Shown here: piece by piece, positions 38,693 to 47,740 of the stretch
Position numbering within the stretch: the stretch's first letter is position 1
How the letters are laid out: each line of letters opens with the position of its first letter
Assembly: GCA_022072255.1 (NCBI GenBank)
Contig: JAJVHZ010000001.1
Span: 118,331 to 182,330, forward strand
DNA: 64,000 bases
Direction of reading: 5' to 3'
DNA from: Gammaproteobacteria bacterium
Lineage (GTDB): Bacteria > Pseudomonadota > Gammaproteobacteria > JAJPIJ01
Notes under the pieces: generated by a model
Databases searched by the model: none
What the model saw: only the letters and a program-made list of their open reading frames with translations
Told to the model about the DNA's origin: nothing
Position numbers and translations under genes: made by a program

Positions 38693-39783
38693 TGCCGCTT
38701 ACGACCGGGATTCCCCCAGGTGACCGAGGCGGTCGTGAGAAAATTCCAGATTGCCGCAACGGCCGCGCCGGCCACTCCGGCGATTCGGAAGTCCACCGAC
38801 CTCAGGAAAAGCCAGTCGGCGACCGACACATTGATCAGCGCCCCCAGGCTGCAGGCCGCGTAAAAGGCCAACAGGCCGCGCCACATCTGTGCGCCGCGAA
38901 GGCGTCGGTCGCCGTACGTGAAGACATTGTTCAGGAAGAAATTGCCGGTCATGGCGACGGCGATGGCCGTTGCCTGGCTGAGCAGGAAGTCCCCGGCGGA
39001 CACACTGAACATGACGGACAACACCGCGAGGTGGACCGCCATTCCACTGAGCCCGACGGCGAGGAAGAGGAAAAACCGGGCGGGGAAAAGCCGGCCGCAC
39101 AGCCGATAGAGTACGAGCGCCAGAAACTCGGAGATTACTCGAAAGCCCATCTTGCTCTCGCCGTGGGCCCGACTTCGCATGCGATAAGGTATTTCAACCA
39201 CCCGCACCCGGCCGCCCGCGGCCGAGATGAGATCGAGAAGGATCTTGAATCCGCGCCCGTACAGTCTGCGGACGACGGAATCCAGGTACGCGCGGCTGAC
39301 GACAAAGTATCCGCTCATCGGATCGCTGAGCGTTACGCCGAGCAGACGACTGAACCCGGTTGCGAGGCGGCTCATGAAAACGCGGTGCCGGGGCAGATCC
39401 CCCGTACTGGCCCCGGTCACGTAACGGCTTGCCACTGCCACATCCGCATCGGACCCCTTGATTGCGGCGATAAGATCGGGAAGAGATCTCTCGTCATGCT
39501 GCAGGTCGGCGTCAATCACGGCAAGGTAAGGCGCGGAGCTCGATAGCATCCCTTCAATGCATGCCGAGGCGAGACCGCGTCGACCAATCCGGAGCATGCA
39601 TCGAACGCGCGCATTCTGTTGCGCGTGTTCCCGGACCAGGAATTCGGATTCATCCCCGGCATCGTCGATGACGATTATCGCCTCCCAGTCATGCCCACGC
39701 AGCGCCTCCTCGAGGGCGGCGATGAGGACCGGCAGGTTCTCGCGTTCGCGATATGCAGGGACTACTACCGAGATCTCTGGCAT
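38689..39783 (-). CDS. polyprenyl-phosphate glycosyltransferase, GT2 fused to GtrA domain
   Basis: A 364-residue fusion. Residues 1-230 are a GT2 domain opening EISVVVPAYRERENLPVL, with VIDDAGDES and the metal-binding DAD of VIDADLQHD, like dolichol-phosphate mannosyltransferase. Residues about 240-360 are a four-helix GtrA-like membrane domain (FFLFLAVGLSGMAVHLAVL). Such enzymes charge polyprenyl phosphate with a sugar and may help to flip it. It is coupled to the DUF2723 gene, forming a two-gene glycan-transfer unit. Confidence 0.88.
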   Translation of the reverse strand: MPEISVVVPAYRERENLPVLIAALEEALRGHDWEAIIVIDDAGDESEFLVREHAQQNARVRCMLRIGRRGLASACIEGMLSSSAPYLAVIDADLQHDERSLPDLIAAIKGSDADVAVASRYVTGASTGDLPRHRVFMSRLATGFSRLLGVTLSDPMSGYFVVSRAYLDSVVRRLYGRGFKILLDLISAAGGRVRVVEIPYRMRSRAHGESKMGFRVISEFLALVLYRLCGRLFPARFFLFLAVGLSGMAVHLAVLSVMFSVSAGDFLLSQATAIAVAMTGNFFLNNVFTYGDRRLRGAQMWRGLLAFYAACSLGALINVSVADWLFLRSVDFRIAGVAGAAVAAIWNFLTTASVTWGNPGRKRQ

Positions 39784-40094
39784 GTGACGTTACGCCCGTC
39801 GCGGGCGGATGCAGCATCGAACTATCGCCCAACTCCTCCGGAAAGACCATGAAGATCCGGCGAACGCTCCTGAATAGCCGTAGAGTCGCAAGGTCGGGAA
39901 TGCAACGTGCGTGCCCGGGTGACTGTAACGAATTGGGGTCGCCGGTGCGCACGCAACACCGTCAGATGTAGGCGATCGGTGGCGAATGGCCGGCCCAATA
40001 GCGGGAGGACCTTCCGGAATCTCAACAATAAAGACCAGACGGCCAGGGGCGGTACGCCTCGATATCGGGTGTATGCGCAATTCCCTGTCAGAAT
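39784..40094. other. intergenic region between GT2-GtrA gene and tRNA-Phe
   Basis: No gene, clear promoter or repeat is seen in these 311 bases. It must hold the promoter of the glycosyltransferase pair (minus strand) and the 3' trailer of tRNA-Phe. There is no integrase fragment and no copy of the tRNA 3' end that would mark an attachment site. Confidence 0.5.
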
Positions 40095-40170
40095 TGGTGG
40101 CCAGGGACGGAATCGAACCGCCGACACGGTGATTTTCAGTCACCTGCTCTACCAACTGAGCTACCTGGCC
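40095..40170 (-). tRNA. tRNA-Phe (GAA)
   Basis: Read on the minus strand, the 76-base gene folds as a full cloverleaf. The acceptor arm GGCCAGG pairs with CCTGGCC, and the D loop holds AGCTCAGTTGGTAGAGC. The anticodon arm is GGTGA-CTGAAAA-TCACC with anticodon GAA, and the T loop is GTTCGATTC. The 3' CCA is encoded. The anticodon assigns Phe. It ends a minus-strand run but has its own promoter. Confidence 0.97.
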
Positions 40171-40204
40171 AGGTGGGAATCGACGCGGACCGCGAGGAGG
40201 CGCA

Positions 40205-40233
40205 ATTAAAGCGACTGGCGCGGTTGTCGTCAA
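40205..40233 (-). promoter_or_regulatory. promoter of tRNA-Phe
   Basis: On the minus strand TTGACG (40228-40233) and TTTAAT (40205-40210) are spaced by exactly 17 bases, with a GC-rich discriminator after the -10 (TGCGCC), as in stringently controlled stable-RNA promoters. The -10 lies 34 bases before the mature tRNA 5' end. Confidence 0.72.
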
Positions 40234-40371
40234 GCCGAGCAGGCCTTCACGCATCCGGCACGCGGGGGACGCAGTCTCGATGCCATGAGTGCGGCTGCCG
40301 GCCTCGCTGGCCGAGGCCGTCCGCTCATTCAGCGCGCAGCATGCGTGGCCCCGGGCTGCCGATCGCATGCG

Positions 40372-40644
40372 TCAGCCGTTCGGCGGTACGTATCCTTCCG
40401 GCACGTCGGAGCCCCCGGAGAAGAAGAACTTCTCCATCTCCTGCTCCAGGAACTGCCGCGCCTTTGGTTCGAAGGGCGTGAGGCGATACTCGTTGATCAG
40501 CATGGTCTGGTGCCTGAGCCACATCTGCCACGCCTCGGCGGAGACATTGTCGAAGATGCGCTTGCCCAGCGGACCGGGATAGGGCGGCATCTTCAGCCCG
40601 TCAGCGGTCTTGCCGAGTTTTACGCAATGCACGGTGCGGGTCAT
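40372..40644 (-). CDS. yggX: YggX family Fe(II)-trafficking/oxidative damage protection protein
   Basis: A 90-residue cytoplasmic protein from the ATG at 40644 ([17 protein letters not shown]), with the family-defining Cys7 and the [12 protein letters not shown] and [14 protein letters not shown] motifs. YggX protects Fe-S proteins from oxidative damage and may handle labile iron. Its start lies inside the mutY 3' end (44-base overlap), so the two are cotranscribed, the usual gammaproteobacterial pairing. Length equals the family norm (about 90). Confidence 0.95.
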   Translation of the reverse strand: MTRTVHCVKLGKTADGLKMPPYPGPLGKRIFDNVSAEAWQMWLRHQTMLINEYRLTPFEPKARQFLEQEMEKFFFSGGSDVPEGYVPPNG

Positions 40645-41710
40645 CTCGAGCCTCCGGACTGTCGTGCGCATCGAGTCGGTCGAGGAGGCGGCGCACCGGC
40701 GCGGGCAGACCGATCTCAATCGCATCGCCGTCTTTATACCAGAGCCAGCGATCGCCATCCATGATCGCCCGCGTGGAGGTCTTGACCTCCAGCAGCAGCG
40801 GATGGATGTCCAGGTGAAAATGGCTGAAGGTGTGCCGCATCACCGCCCAGGAGGTCGATCGACGGACGCGCAGGCCGTGTGCTTCGCACCAGCTATCGGC
40901 CCCGGCGTGCGTATCGATCTCCGGCAGGCTCCACAGGCCTCCCCAGATTCCTGTCGGCGGCCGCGCCTCGAGCAGGATATGACCGGAGCCGCGCCGGACG
41001 ATGAGAAACCTGCGGCTGCGGACGGGCGCCTGCTTGCGAGCGCGCGCCGCCGGATAGCGGTCCACGGCACCGTCATTGCAGGCGCGGCAGTCCCTGGCGA
41101 GTGGACAGATCGCGCAACGCGGGCCAGTACGCGTGCACACGGTGGCGCCGAGATCCATGATTGCCTGGGTGTAGTCGGCAACGCGTGCAGCGGGGGTGTG
41201 GAGGTCGGCGAACTCCCACAGCCTGTTCTCGACCGCGCCCGCGGAGGGCGGGCCTTCCACGGCGTGGTAGCGGGCAAGTACTCGCCTGACATTGCCGTCG
41301 AGGATTGGATGGCGCTGCCCGCTGCTGAATGCCAGGATGGCGCCGGCGGTCGAACGCCCGATCCCGGGCAGTGTCGTGAGCGCGTCGATGTCGTGCGGGA
41401 ACTCCCCGCCATGGGCGCGCACGACGGCCTCGGCGCAGCGGTGCAGGTTGCGGGCCCGCGCGTAGTAGCCCAGGCCGGCCCAGAGCGCCAGCACGTCGTC
41501 CAGTGGGGCCGCGGCCAGGGTCCGGACGTCGGGAAAGCGTGCGAGGAACCGCTCGTAGTAGGGAATGACCGTGGCGACCTGCGTCTGCTGCAGCATGATC
41601 TCCGAGAGCCACACGCGATAGGGCGAGCGCTCGTGCTGCCACGGCAGTTGCGTGCGGCCATGGCCGTCGAACCAGCGGAGCAGGGCAGGCGCGAATCTGT
41701 CCGACTGCAT
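40601..41710 (-). CDS. mutY: A/G-specific adenine DNA glycosylase
   Basis: MutY removes adenine mispaired with 8-oxoguanine. The 369-residue protein keeps E. coli numbering for key residues: Glu37 in SEIMLQQTQ, Asp138 in [10 protein letters not shown], and the [4Fe-4S] ligands Cys192, Cys199, Cys202 and Cys208. The helix-hairpin-helix [11 protein letters not shown] lies at 114-124. The C-terminal NUDIX-like domain for 8-oxoG recognition is about 235-350. It follows asmA by 61 bases and overlaps yggX. Confidence 0.97.
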   Translation of the reverse strand: MQSDRFAPALLRWFDGHGRTQLPWQHERSPYRVWLSEIMLQQTQVATVIPYYERFLARFPDVRTLAAAPLDDVLALWAGLGYYARARNLHRCAEAVVRAHGGEFPHDIDALTTLPGIGRSTAGAILAFSSGQRHPILDGNVRRVLARYHAVEGPPSAGAVENRLWEFADLHTPAARVADYTQAIMDLGATVCTRTGPRCAICPLARDCRACNDGAVDRYPAARARKQAPVRSRRFLIVRRGSGHILLEARPPTGIWGGLWSLPEIDTHAGADSWCEAHGLRVRRSTSWAVMRHTFSHFHLDIHPLLLEVKTSTRAIMDGDRWLWYKDGDAIEIGLPAPVRRLLDRLDAHDSPEARDDPHRALRKTRQDR

Positions 41711-41771
41711 GTGTCCGGGGGGGGCGGCGGGCTGCCGCGCAGGCGGCGTCAGCCGCGCTCCGGGCGGCTGA

Positions 41772-44700
41772 TCATAAGCCCTTGAGCAGTCCCTTCAGCG
41801 CATCCTCGACGCTGTCTTCCTTCTTCGCCGGTTCCTTCGGGGGCGGGGCCGCCTTCTTGGCCTTGCTGGGTGCGGTCTTCGGGGCCGCTGGCTCCGCCGG
41901 GGCCGGCGCAGGTGCGGTGGCCCCGTCTGCGGGCGCTGGCGCGGCTTTCTTCTTCTCGCCGATCAGCCCTTCCAGAAGCTCCTTGGTGGGGTCGGTCTTC
42001 TCCTGGGCCGGAGCGGCGCCGGTCGCCGCGCCGTCGGTGGCCGCCGGCGCCTGGGTCCCGAGTACGCCTTCGAGCAGTTCCTTGGGCACCGGCAGCTTCT
42101 CGGCGTTCTTGTCGAGCTGCTTCTGCAATTCCTGCTTCGCGCGCGCCTTGGCGATGCTCTCGATGTCCGGGCGGAAGCTGGGCTTGTCGAACGTGCCGCC
42201 CACCTTGATGGGTATGGTCGTGCCCCCCAGGTCGGCGAGCTCCTTGCCGCCCTGCCCTTCGATGCTGCCGACGACGGTCGCGTCGATCCGGTAGTCGAGC
42301 TCGGAACTCACGAGATCCGCCTTGCCCTGGCCGGCAATGCGCAGCAGCGGCGACTTGGCCGCCAGATCGTTATTGGTCACGACACCGTTCACGACCTTGT
42401 AGGTTCCGGTCAGCTCGGTGAAATCGGTTTCCTCCGTCTCCACGTCGCCGACGAACAGTGTCTCGGCCTTGCGCAGAAACTTCGCGATGTTGAAGCCCTT
42501 GATGGCGCCATTGCGGAAGACGAAATCGCCGTTGCCGTTCAATGACCGCGTGATCTGCGTGCTGGTGGCGCCGCTGCCGGCGGCGTGCAGGGAGAAATCC
42601 CCCTTGCCGCGCATCTTGGCCTTGCCTTTCATGTCCTTCAGCAGCGGCTCGATCTGTATGCCGGCCAGGGCGTGGTCGAGCCGTATCGCCGCCGTATCGG
42701 CCCTGGCATTGATGCCGACAGAACCGCTGTATGAGCCTTCATACAGCTTGGCGGCGATCGGCTTGAGCTGGATGTCGCCGTCGCGGGCGTTGATGCCGAG
42801 GCGCACGTTGGACATCCGCGCCTTCTTCACGGTCAGTTTGCCTATGCTGGCGTCGCCCTTGACCTTCAGCCGGCGCAGGGTATCGAGCGGCAGCCTGCTG
42901 GCGGCCGCGGGTGCGGCCGGGGCGGCGGCCGCCTCGGGCTTGCCTCCGCCCTGCTTCTCCTCGGCAACCGGCGGCAGGTAGCGATCGGCATTCAGTGCAT
43001 CCACGGCGAGATTGAAGCTGATCGCGGGGTTGGCAAAGCCGGCAACGGCGAGATCGCCGCTGATGTTGCTGTCGTCCAGCTTCAGCTTCATGCCCTGCAG
43101 GCTGAGATCGTCGGTGGAGCCGGTGAAGGCGCTGGTGACGGCAACCTTGGTCAGGGTGCTGGGGTCGGCCATCACCGGCAGCGTATTCTCCTTGCCGAGC
43201 GTCTTCAGGAACTGGCGCAGATTGAACTCGGCGACGCTCAGCCTGCCGCTGAGCTTCGGGTCGGTGCGCAGCGCCGTGGCATTGACCGCGCCCGTGGCAT
43301 TCAACCCCAGGGCGGAGACGGCGAACTCCGACATGTTCAGCGTATCGGCGCCGAGGTCGACGTCGGCGCGCGCGGACAGCTTCACGTCGCTCGCGCCCTG
43401 TGGCACCGCCGGACCGCTGACGCGCGCCGTGGCGTTGATGGGATCGAGCCTGAACTTCTGGGCGGTGCCGGCGATGTTGGCGACAGCACTGAGGTTGGAG
43501 ACGCCGACGGGCAGCTCGGCCTGCCCGTACGCCTTCAGCAGCGCCGAGACGTCGGGGCTCGTGATGTTGAGCTTGCCGGCCACGGAGGAGTCCTTGGCGT
43601 TTATGTTCTTCGCATCGATGTCACCGGTGACGCTGGTGCCCATGGTGTTGAGCTGCAGGCCGGAGAGCTTGGCGTATCCGGCCGCGAGGTCGACGTTCAT
43701 GGCGGTGCTGAGCTTCAGATCGCCGGCCGCGCCCGGGACCGGCTTGCCGGTGATCAGGCTCACGAGCGCCGGGCCGTTCTGGCTGTTGACGGCGATGTTG
43801 CCGGCAACGGCCGGCTGCTTGGACTGTATATTCCGGGCATCGATGTCGCCCCTGATCTCCGAGCCGAGACCGACGACGTTCAGATCCTGCAGCCTGGCGC
43901 TGCCACTGGCGAGATCGACATTGAAGGTGCCGGAGGCCTTCAGATCGTTGCCTGCGCCCCCGGGCAGCTTCATGCCGGTCAGCGCCTGCAACATCGCCGG
44001 GGCGTTGCTGCTGGCGAGATTCAGCGTGCCGCTGGCGGCAGGCTTGCCGCTGCTCAGCGCCGTGGCCGTGACGTCGCCCTGCACGGTCGCGTCCAGGCCC
44101 TTGAAGTTCAGACCCGTCAGCCTGGCGGTATCCGCGGCCAGATCGACATCGAACGCGGTATCGAGAGTCAGCTCCTTGGCGCCGGCCGGCAGTTGCCTGC
44201 CGGTGAACGCGGTGATGAGGGCAGGACCGTTGCTGCTCGCAATGCTGACCTTGCCGGTGGCGGCGGGCTTGCCGGTCTGCAGATTCTTCGCATCGACGCT
44301 GCCGGTGATGTCGGAACCATAGACGTGCAGCTTGAGGTCCTCGACCTTGGCCACGCCGCTTTGCGCGTTGACATCGAACGCGGTGTCAAGCTTCAAATCC
44401 CTGGCCAGCGTCGGGTCGGTCTGGAAGGGCTTGAGCAGCGGTGCGGTCATCTCCGCGGGCACCCAGGGCGCCAGTGCGCCGAGCAGCGCAGGAAGATCGG
44501 CCGCCGCCAGGGCGACCTTGCCGCTGGCGGTCGGGATGCCTGCGCCTATGCCTTGTGCATTCAGGTCGCCGCTGAGCGTCGCGCCCAGTCCGGCGAAGTC
44601 GATGCCCTCGAGCCTGGCGGTGCCGGCCTTCATGTCGACGTCGAAATCCGCGCCGAGCTTCAACTCCTTGCCGGCCGCACTCGCCAGCGGCCTGAGCTTT

Positions 44701-45653
44701 TCCGCCTGCGCCGGGAGGACGCTGGCGAGCATGTTGACGAGCGCCGGCAGATCGGCGGCACTGAGCGCCACCTTGCCCTTGGCGGCGGGTTTGCCGCTCT
44801 GGATGTCGCTGGCCTCGACGCTGCCCTGCGCCGAGGCGCCAAAACCGGCGAAATCCAGGCCATCCACCTTGATGGTGCCGGCGTTCAGGTCGATGTTCGC
44901 GGACGTCTTGAGCCTGACCTCCGAGGAGCCGCCGGGGACGGCCTTGCCGCTCAGGGCGCCCTTCAGGTCGATCGGAGTGATGCTGATGCGTTTGAGATCC
45001 CTGCTGACCTCGAACTCGCCATCGAGTGCGAGGTTGCCGCTCACACCCTTTGGCGAGGCGTCGAAATCGGTGGACAGCGATACCGGAATCGACTCTTCGA
45101 AGTCGAGTGTGCCGGTCTTCAGATTCAGATTGGTGGCGGCGTACCTCTCGCCCTTCTGCCGATCATCCCAGGTGATGTTGGCATTGCGCAGGTCCAGCCC
45201 GTTGAGCACCAGCGCGGCCATCTGCGGACCCTTGCCGCCTTCCTTCTTGCCCCCCGCGAGGTCCTCGAAGTTCGTGCGGCCGCTGGCGTCGCGCGCGAGG
45301 TTGACGTTGACCCCCTCGGCAACGATGGTGTCGACGAGCACCTCCTTGCGAAGCAGGGGCATCAACTGGACGCGGACGCTGACCGCATCGGCGCTGAACA
45401 TCGGCGCCTCGCCGAAGCCGGGGGCGTTGCCGAAGGTCAGCTTGCCGCTCGACACCCCCAGCCACGGAAACACGGAGAGCTTCAGGTCACCCTCGAGGCC
45501 GAGCTTGCGGCCGGTGGCCTTCTCGACCTGGGCCACGATCTGGTCCTTGTAGTCGTTCGGGTCGAAGAATCGCGGCAGGAGCACGGCGGCGGCGCCGACG
45601 GCCACGATCAGTGCGATGACGATACCCAGCAGAATCTTCAGTAGCTTGCTCAT
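41772..45653 (-). CDS. AsmA-family protein, expanded with tandem repeats
   Basis: A 1293-residue AsmA-like protein, about twice E. coli AsmA (617). It has an N-terminal membrane anchor at about 5-27, the AsmA domain opening RFFDPNDYKDQIVAQVEKATGR, then residues 244-826 with six to seven tandem modules of about 75 residues. Each reads roughly LKLxTxFDVDL...GTARLxGL...G...GDVxA..IxSGKPAA.GK...PAL. The canonical AsmA C-terminal region follows (about 900-1150), and the tail is Ala/Pro/Lys-rich. AsmA-like proteins are periplasm-spanning and are implicated in phospholipid transport to the outer membrane. The repeats would lengthen the beta-groove. Confidence 0.92.
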   Translation of the reverse strand: MSKLLKILLGIVIALIVAVGAAAVLLPRFFDPNDYKDQIVAQVEKATGRKLGLEGDLKLSVFPWLGVSSGKLTFGNAPGFGEAPMFSADAVSVRVQLMPLLRKEVLVDTIVAEGVNVNLARDASGRTNFEDLAGGKKEGGKGPQMAALVLNGLDLRNANITWDDRQKGERYAATNLNLKTGTLDFEESIPVSLSTDFDASPKGVSGNLALDGEFEVSRDLKRISITPIDLKGALSGKAVPGGSSEVRLKTSANIDLNAGTIKVDGLDFAGFGASAQGSVEASDIQSGKPAAKGKVALSAADLPALVNMLASVLPAQAEKLRPLASAAGKELKLGADFDVDMKAGTARLEGIDFAGLGATLSGDLNAQGIGAGIPTASGKVALAAADLPALLGALAPWVPAEMTAPLLKPFQTDPTLARDLKLDTAFDVNAQSGVAKVEDLKLHVYGSDITGSVDAKNLQTGKPAATGKVSIASSNGPALITAFTGRQLPAGAKELTLDTAFDVDLAADTARLTGLNFKGLDATVQGDVTATALSSGKPAASGTLNLASSNAPAMLQALTGMKLPGGAGNDLKASGTFNVDLASGSARLQDLNVVGLGSEIRGDIDARNIQSKQPAVAGNIAVNSQNGPALVSLITGKPVPGAAGDLKLSTAMNVDLAAGYAKLSGLQLNTMGTSVTGDIDAKNINAKDSSVAGKLNITSPDVSALLKAYGQAELPVGVSNLSAVANIAGTAQKFRLDPINATARVSGPAVPQGASDVKLSARADVDLGADTLNMSEFAVSALGLNATGAVNATALRTDPKLSGRLSVAEFNLRQFLKTLGKENTLPVMADPSTLTKVAVTSAFTGSTDDLSLQGMKLKLDDSNISGDLAVAGFANPAISFNLAVDALNADRYLPPVAEEKQGGGKPEAAAAPAAPAAASRLPLDTLRRLKVKGDASIGKLTVKKARMSNVRLGINARDGDIQLKPIAAKLYEGSYSGSVGINARADTAAIRLDHALAGIQIEPLLKDMKGKAKMRGKGDFSLHAAGSGATSTQITRSLNGNGDFVFRNGAIKGFNIAKFLRKAETLFVGDVETEETDFTELTGTYKVVNGVVTNNDLAAKSPLLRIAGQGKADLVSSELDYRIDATVVGSIEGQGGKELADLGGTTIPIKVGGTFDKPSFRPDIESIAKARAKQELQKQLDKNAEKLPVPKELLEGVLGTQAPAATDGAATGAAPAQEKTDPTKELLEGLIGEKKKAAPAPADGATAPAPAPAEPAAPKTAPSKAKKAAPPPKEPAKKEDSVEDALKGLLKGL
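43176..44924 (-). repeat. tandem protein-level repeats inside the AsmA gene
   Basis: Seven modules can be aligned by eye, at residues 244-328, 329-417, 418-492, 493-568, 569-643, 644-718 and 755-826; the stretch 719-754 looks like a degenerate partial copy. The shared elements are a DVDLxxGTARL-like strand pair, a GDI/V-DA turn, SGKPAA and PALL. Copies 1 and 2 carry an extra 10-14 residues. The divergence between copies shows these are old duplications rather than recent slippage. Confidence 0.8.
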
Positions 45654-45758
45654 TCTCCTCGTCCCCTCGTTTCCGGGCGGTGACCGGCACGCCGCGTCCC
45701 GTCGTTGGCCATACTGCGAAGAATACCCCGCGCGGACTCCCGGGGCGGATGCTTTTCG

Positions 45759-46160
45759 TCAACCTGGCGGCGATTTCGGGGCCCGCTGGTCCGACGGTGC
45801 CCGGGATTCGTATTCCGCCGCGCGGCGCGCGTCGCCGCGCACCCGATCCGCGGGGTAACGGCGTTCATTGATCGCCATCTTCTCCGCGGCCGCCGCCAGC
45901 AGATTCACGTTCAGCTTGTCGGCGAGGCGCACCAGGTAGACGAATATGTCCGCGAGTTCGTGCCGTACGGCGGCGATCTTGTCCGGCGGCAGATCCGCGC
46001 TCTGCTCGGGCGTGAGCCACTGGAAGTGCTCGACCAGCTCCGCCGCCTCGGCGATGAGCGCCATCGACAGGTTCTTCGGCGTATGAAACTGATCCCAGTC
46101 GCGTGCGCGGGCAAACTCGCGCAGGCGATCGCGCAATCCCGCCAGGTCGTCGCTCGTCAC
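45759..46160 (-). CDS. MazG-like nucleotide pyrophosphohydrolase (dCTPase/RS21-C6 type)
   Basis: A 133-residue protein from the GTG at 46160 (VTSDDLAGLRDRLREFARARDW). The all-alpha NTP-PPase signatures are present: EAAELVEHFQWL and ELADIFVYLVRLAD supply the magnesium-binding acidic residues, and FHTPKNLSMAL precedes them. Small enzymes of this type hydrolyse non-canonical or excess dNTPs such as dCTP. A TTG 8 codons upstream is an alternative start. It lies between argH and the AsmA gene on the same strand. The 3' end is Arg/Pro-rich and unconserved. Confidence 0.88.
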   Translation of the reverse strand: MTSDDLAGLRDRLREFARARDWDQFHTPKNLSMALIAEAAELVEHFQWLTPEQSADLPPDKIAAVRHELADIFVYLVRLADKLNVNLLAAAAEKMAINERRYPADRVRGDARRAAEYESRAPSDQRAPKSPPG

Positions 46161-46217
46161 GCTTTGGTCCTCCGTCGCCGGCAATGGTCTTGTCCCCGCG
46201 CCCGGGCCGGCGCGCTC

Positions 46218-47615
46218 CTATTTCTGCGCCGCAAGCCGCTCGCGGGCACGCACCACCGCGGCGCGCACCTGCGCCGGGGCGGTGCCGCCGATGTGATTGC
46301 GCGCCGCGACGGAGCCCTCGAGGCTCAGCATCTGGAACACGTCGCTGTCTATCCTGTCGCTGAAGCGGCGCAGATCCTCGAGCGTCAGTTCCCCGAGATC
46401 GCGGCCCACGTCGATGGCGTGGCGCACGGTCTGCCCGACGACGGCATGCGCGTCGCGGAACGGCACGCCCTTGCGCACGAGATAATCGGCGAGATCCGTG
46501 GCCGTGGTGTGGCCGGCGATGGCCGCCCTCTTCATCGCGTCGCGGCGGATGCTCACGTGCGGCATCATGTCGGCATAGGCGCGCAGGCAGTCGCGCACGG
46601 TGTCGATCGTGTCGAAAAGCGGTTCCTTGTCCTCCTGGTTGTCGCGGTTGTAGGCCAGCGGCTGGCCTTTCATCAGCGTCAGCAGGGCGGTGAGATGTCC
46701 GTAAACCCGGCCGGTCTTGCCGCGCACGAGCTCCGGCACGTCGGGGTTCTTCTTCTGCGGCATGATCGAGGAGCCGGTGCAGAAGGCGTCGCCGATGTCG
46801 ACGAAACCGAACTGCGCCGAGGACCACAGGATCAGCTCCTCCGAAAAACGCGATAGATGCATCATGATGAGAGCGCAGGCGGCCGCGAACTCGATGGCGA
46901 AGTCCCTGTCGCTCACCGCGTCGAGCGAGTTCTCGCTGACCGCGTCGAATCCCAGCAGCTTCGCCGTGATTCGGCGGTCGATCGGGTAGCTGGTGCCGGC
47001 GAGCGCCGCGCTGCCGAGCGGCATCACGTTCACGCGCTTGCGCGCATCGAGCATGCGTGCGCGATCGCGCAGCAGCATCTCCACCCACGCCAGCAGGTGG
47101 TGGCCGAAGGTGACCGGCTGCGCAGGCTGCAAGTGCGTGTAGCCTGGCATGATGGTGTCGGCCTCGCGCTCGGCGATGGCGATGAGTGTCGCGATGAGCC
47201 CTTCCAGTGCCTTGAGGATCGCATCGATCTCCTCACGCAGGTACAGGCGCACATCGGTGGCCACCTGATCGTTGCGCGACCGTCCGGTGTGCAGCTTCTT
47301 GCCGACATCTCCGATCCGGTCGATCAGGCGCGCCTCGATGTTCATGTGCACGTCCTCCAGCTCGCGCAGCCAGGCGAAATCGCCGCGCTCGATGTCGATC
47401 AGGATGTCCTCGAGACCCTTGACGATCCGCTCGCGCTCCTCCGCCGCCAGTACGCCGACCTGCGCCAGCATGGTGGCATGGGCAATCGAGCCGCGGATGT
47501 CGCAGGCGTACAGCCGCCGGTCGAAATGCACGGACGCGGAAAACTGCTCGACGAACGCGTCGGTGGGCTGGGTGAATCGTCCGCTCCAGGGTTTGTCGTC
47601 GTTGTGGATCGTCAT
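46218..47615 (-). CDS. argH: argininosuccinate lyase
   Basis: ArgH splits argininosuccinate into arginine and fumarate, the last step of arginine synthesis. The 465-residue length is typical. The opening [23 protein letters not shown] and the superfamily signature [16 protein letters not shown] are intact, as are [12 protein letters not shown] and [12 protein letters not shown]. It diverges from algZ across 125 bases, the Pseudomonas-type arrangement, and begins a minus-strand run. Confidence 0.97.
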   Translation of the reverse strand: MTIHNDDKPWSGRFTQPTDAFVEQFSASVHFDRRLYACDIRGSIAHATMLAQVGVLAAEERERIVKGLEDILIDIERGDFAWLRELEDVHMNIEARLIDRIGDVGKKLHTGRSRNDQVATDVRLYLREEIDAILKALEGLIATLIAIAEREADTIMPGYTHLQPAQPVTFGHHLLAWVEMLLRDRARMLDARKRVNVMPLGSAALAGTSYPIDRRITAKLLGFDAVSENSLDAVSDRDFAIEFAAACALIMMHLSRFSEELILWSSAQFGFVDIGDAFCTGSSIMPQKKNPDVPELVRGKTGRVYGHLTALLTLMKGQPLAYNRDNQEDKEPLFDTIDTVRDCLRAYADMMPHVSIRRDAMKRAAIAGHTTATDLADYLVRKGVPFRDAHAVVGQTVRHAIDVGRDLGELTLEDLRRFSDRIDSDVFQMLSLEGSVAARNHIGGTAPAQVRAAVVRARERLAAQK

Positions 47616-47653
47616 CTGGGTCGATACCGGTGGGTGGATGACACGGGGGCATC

Positions 47654-47682
47654 AGTATATCTTGATGGGGAGGAGGGGGTAA
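47654..47682 (-). promoter_or_regulatory. putative argH promoter
   Basis: On the minus strand TTACCC (47677-47682) and TATACT (47654-47659) are separated by 17 bases and match sigma-70 hexamers at 4/6 and 5/6. The argH start is 39 bases downstream of the -10. No ARG-box-like dyad was recognised. Confidence 0.5.
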
Positions 47683-47740
47683 CCGACCGTCAGCGCGGCG
47701 ATCTACGGGACGTCGAACGGGGATCGCGCCAGGATAAACC

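Noticed and set aside
36532..40170. A genomic island integrated at tRNA-Phe
   Set aside because: No integrase, no repeat of the tRNA 3' end and no mobility gene was found; base composition differs little by eye.
44193..45644. Plus-strand open frame opposite the AsmA gene
   Set aside because: Its internal repetition mirrors the AsmA modules on the other strand; no independent start signal or family.
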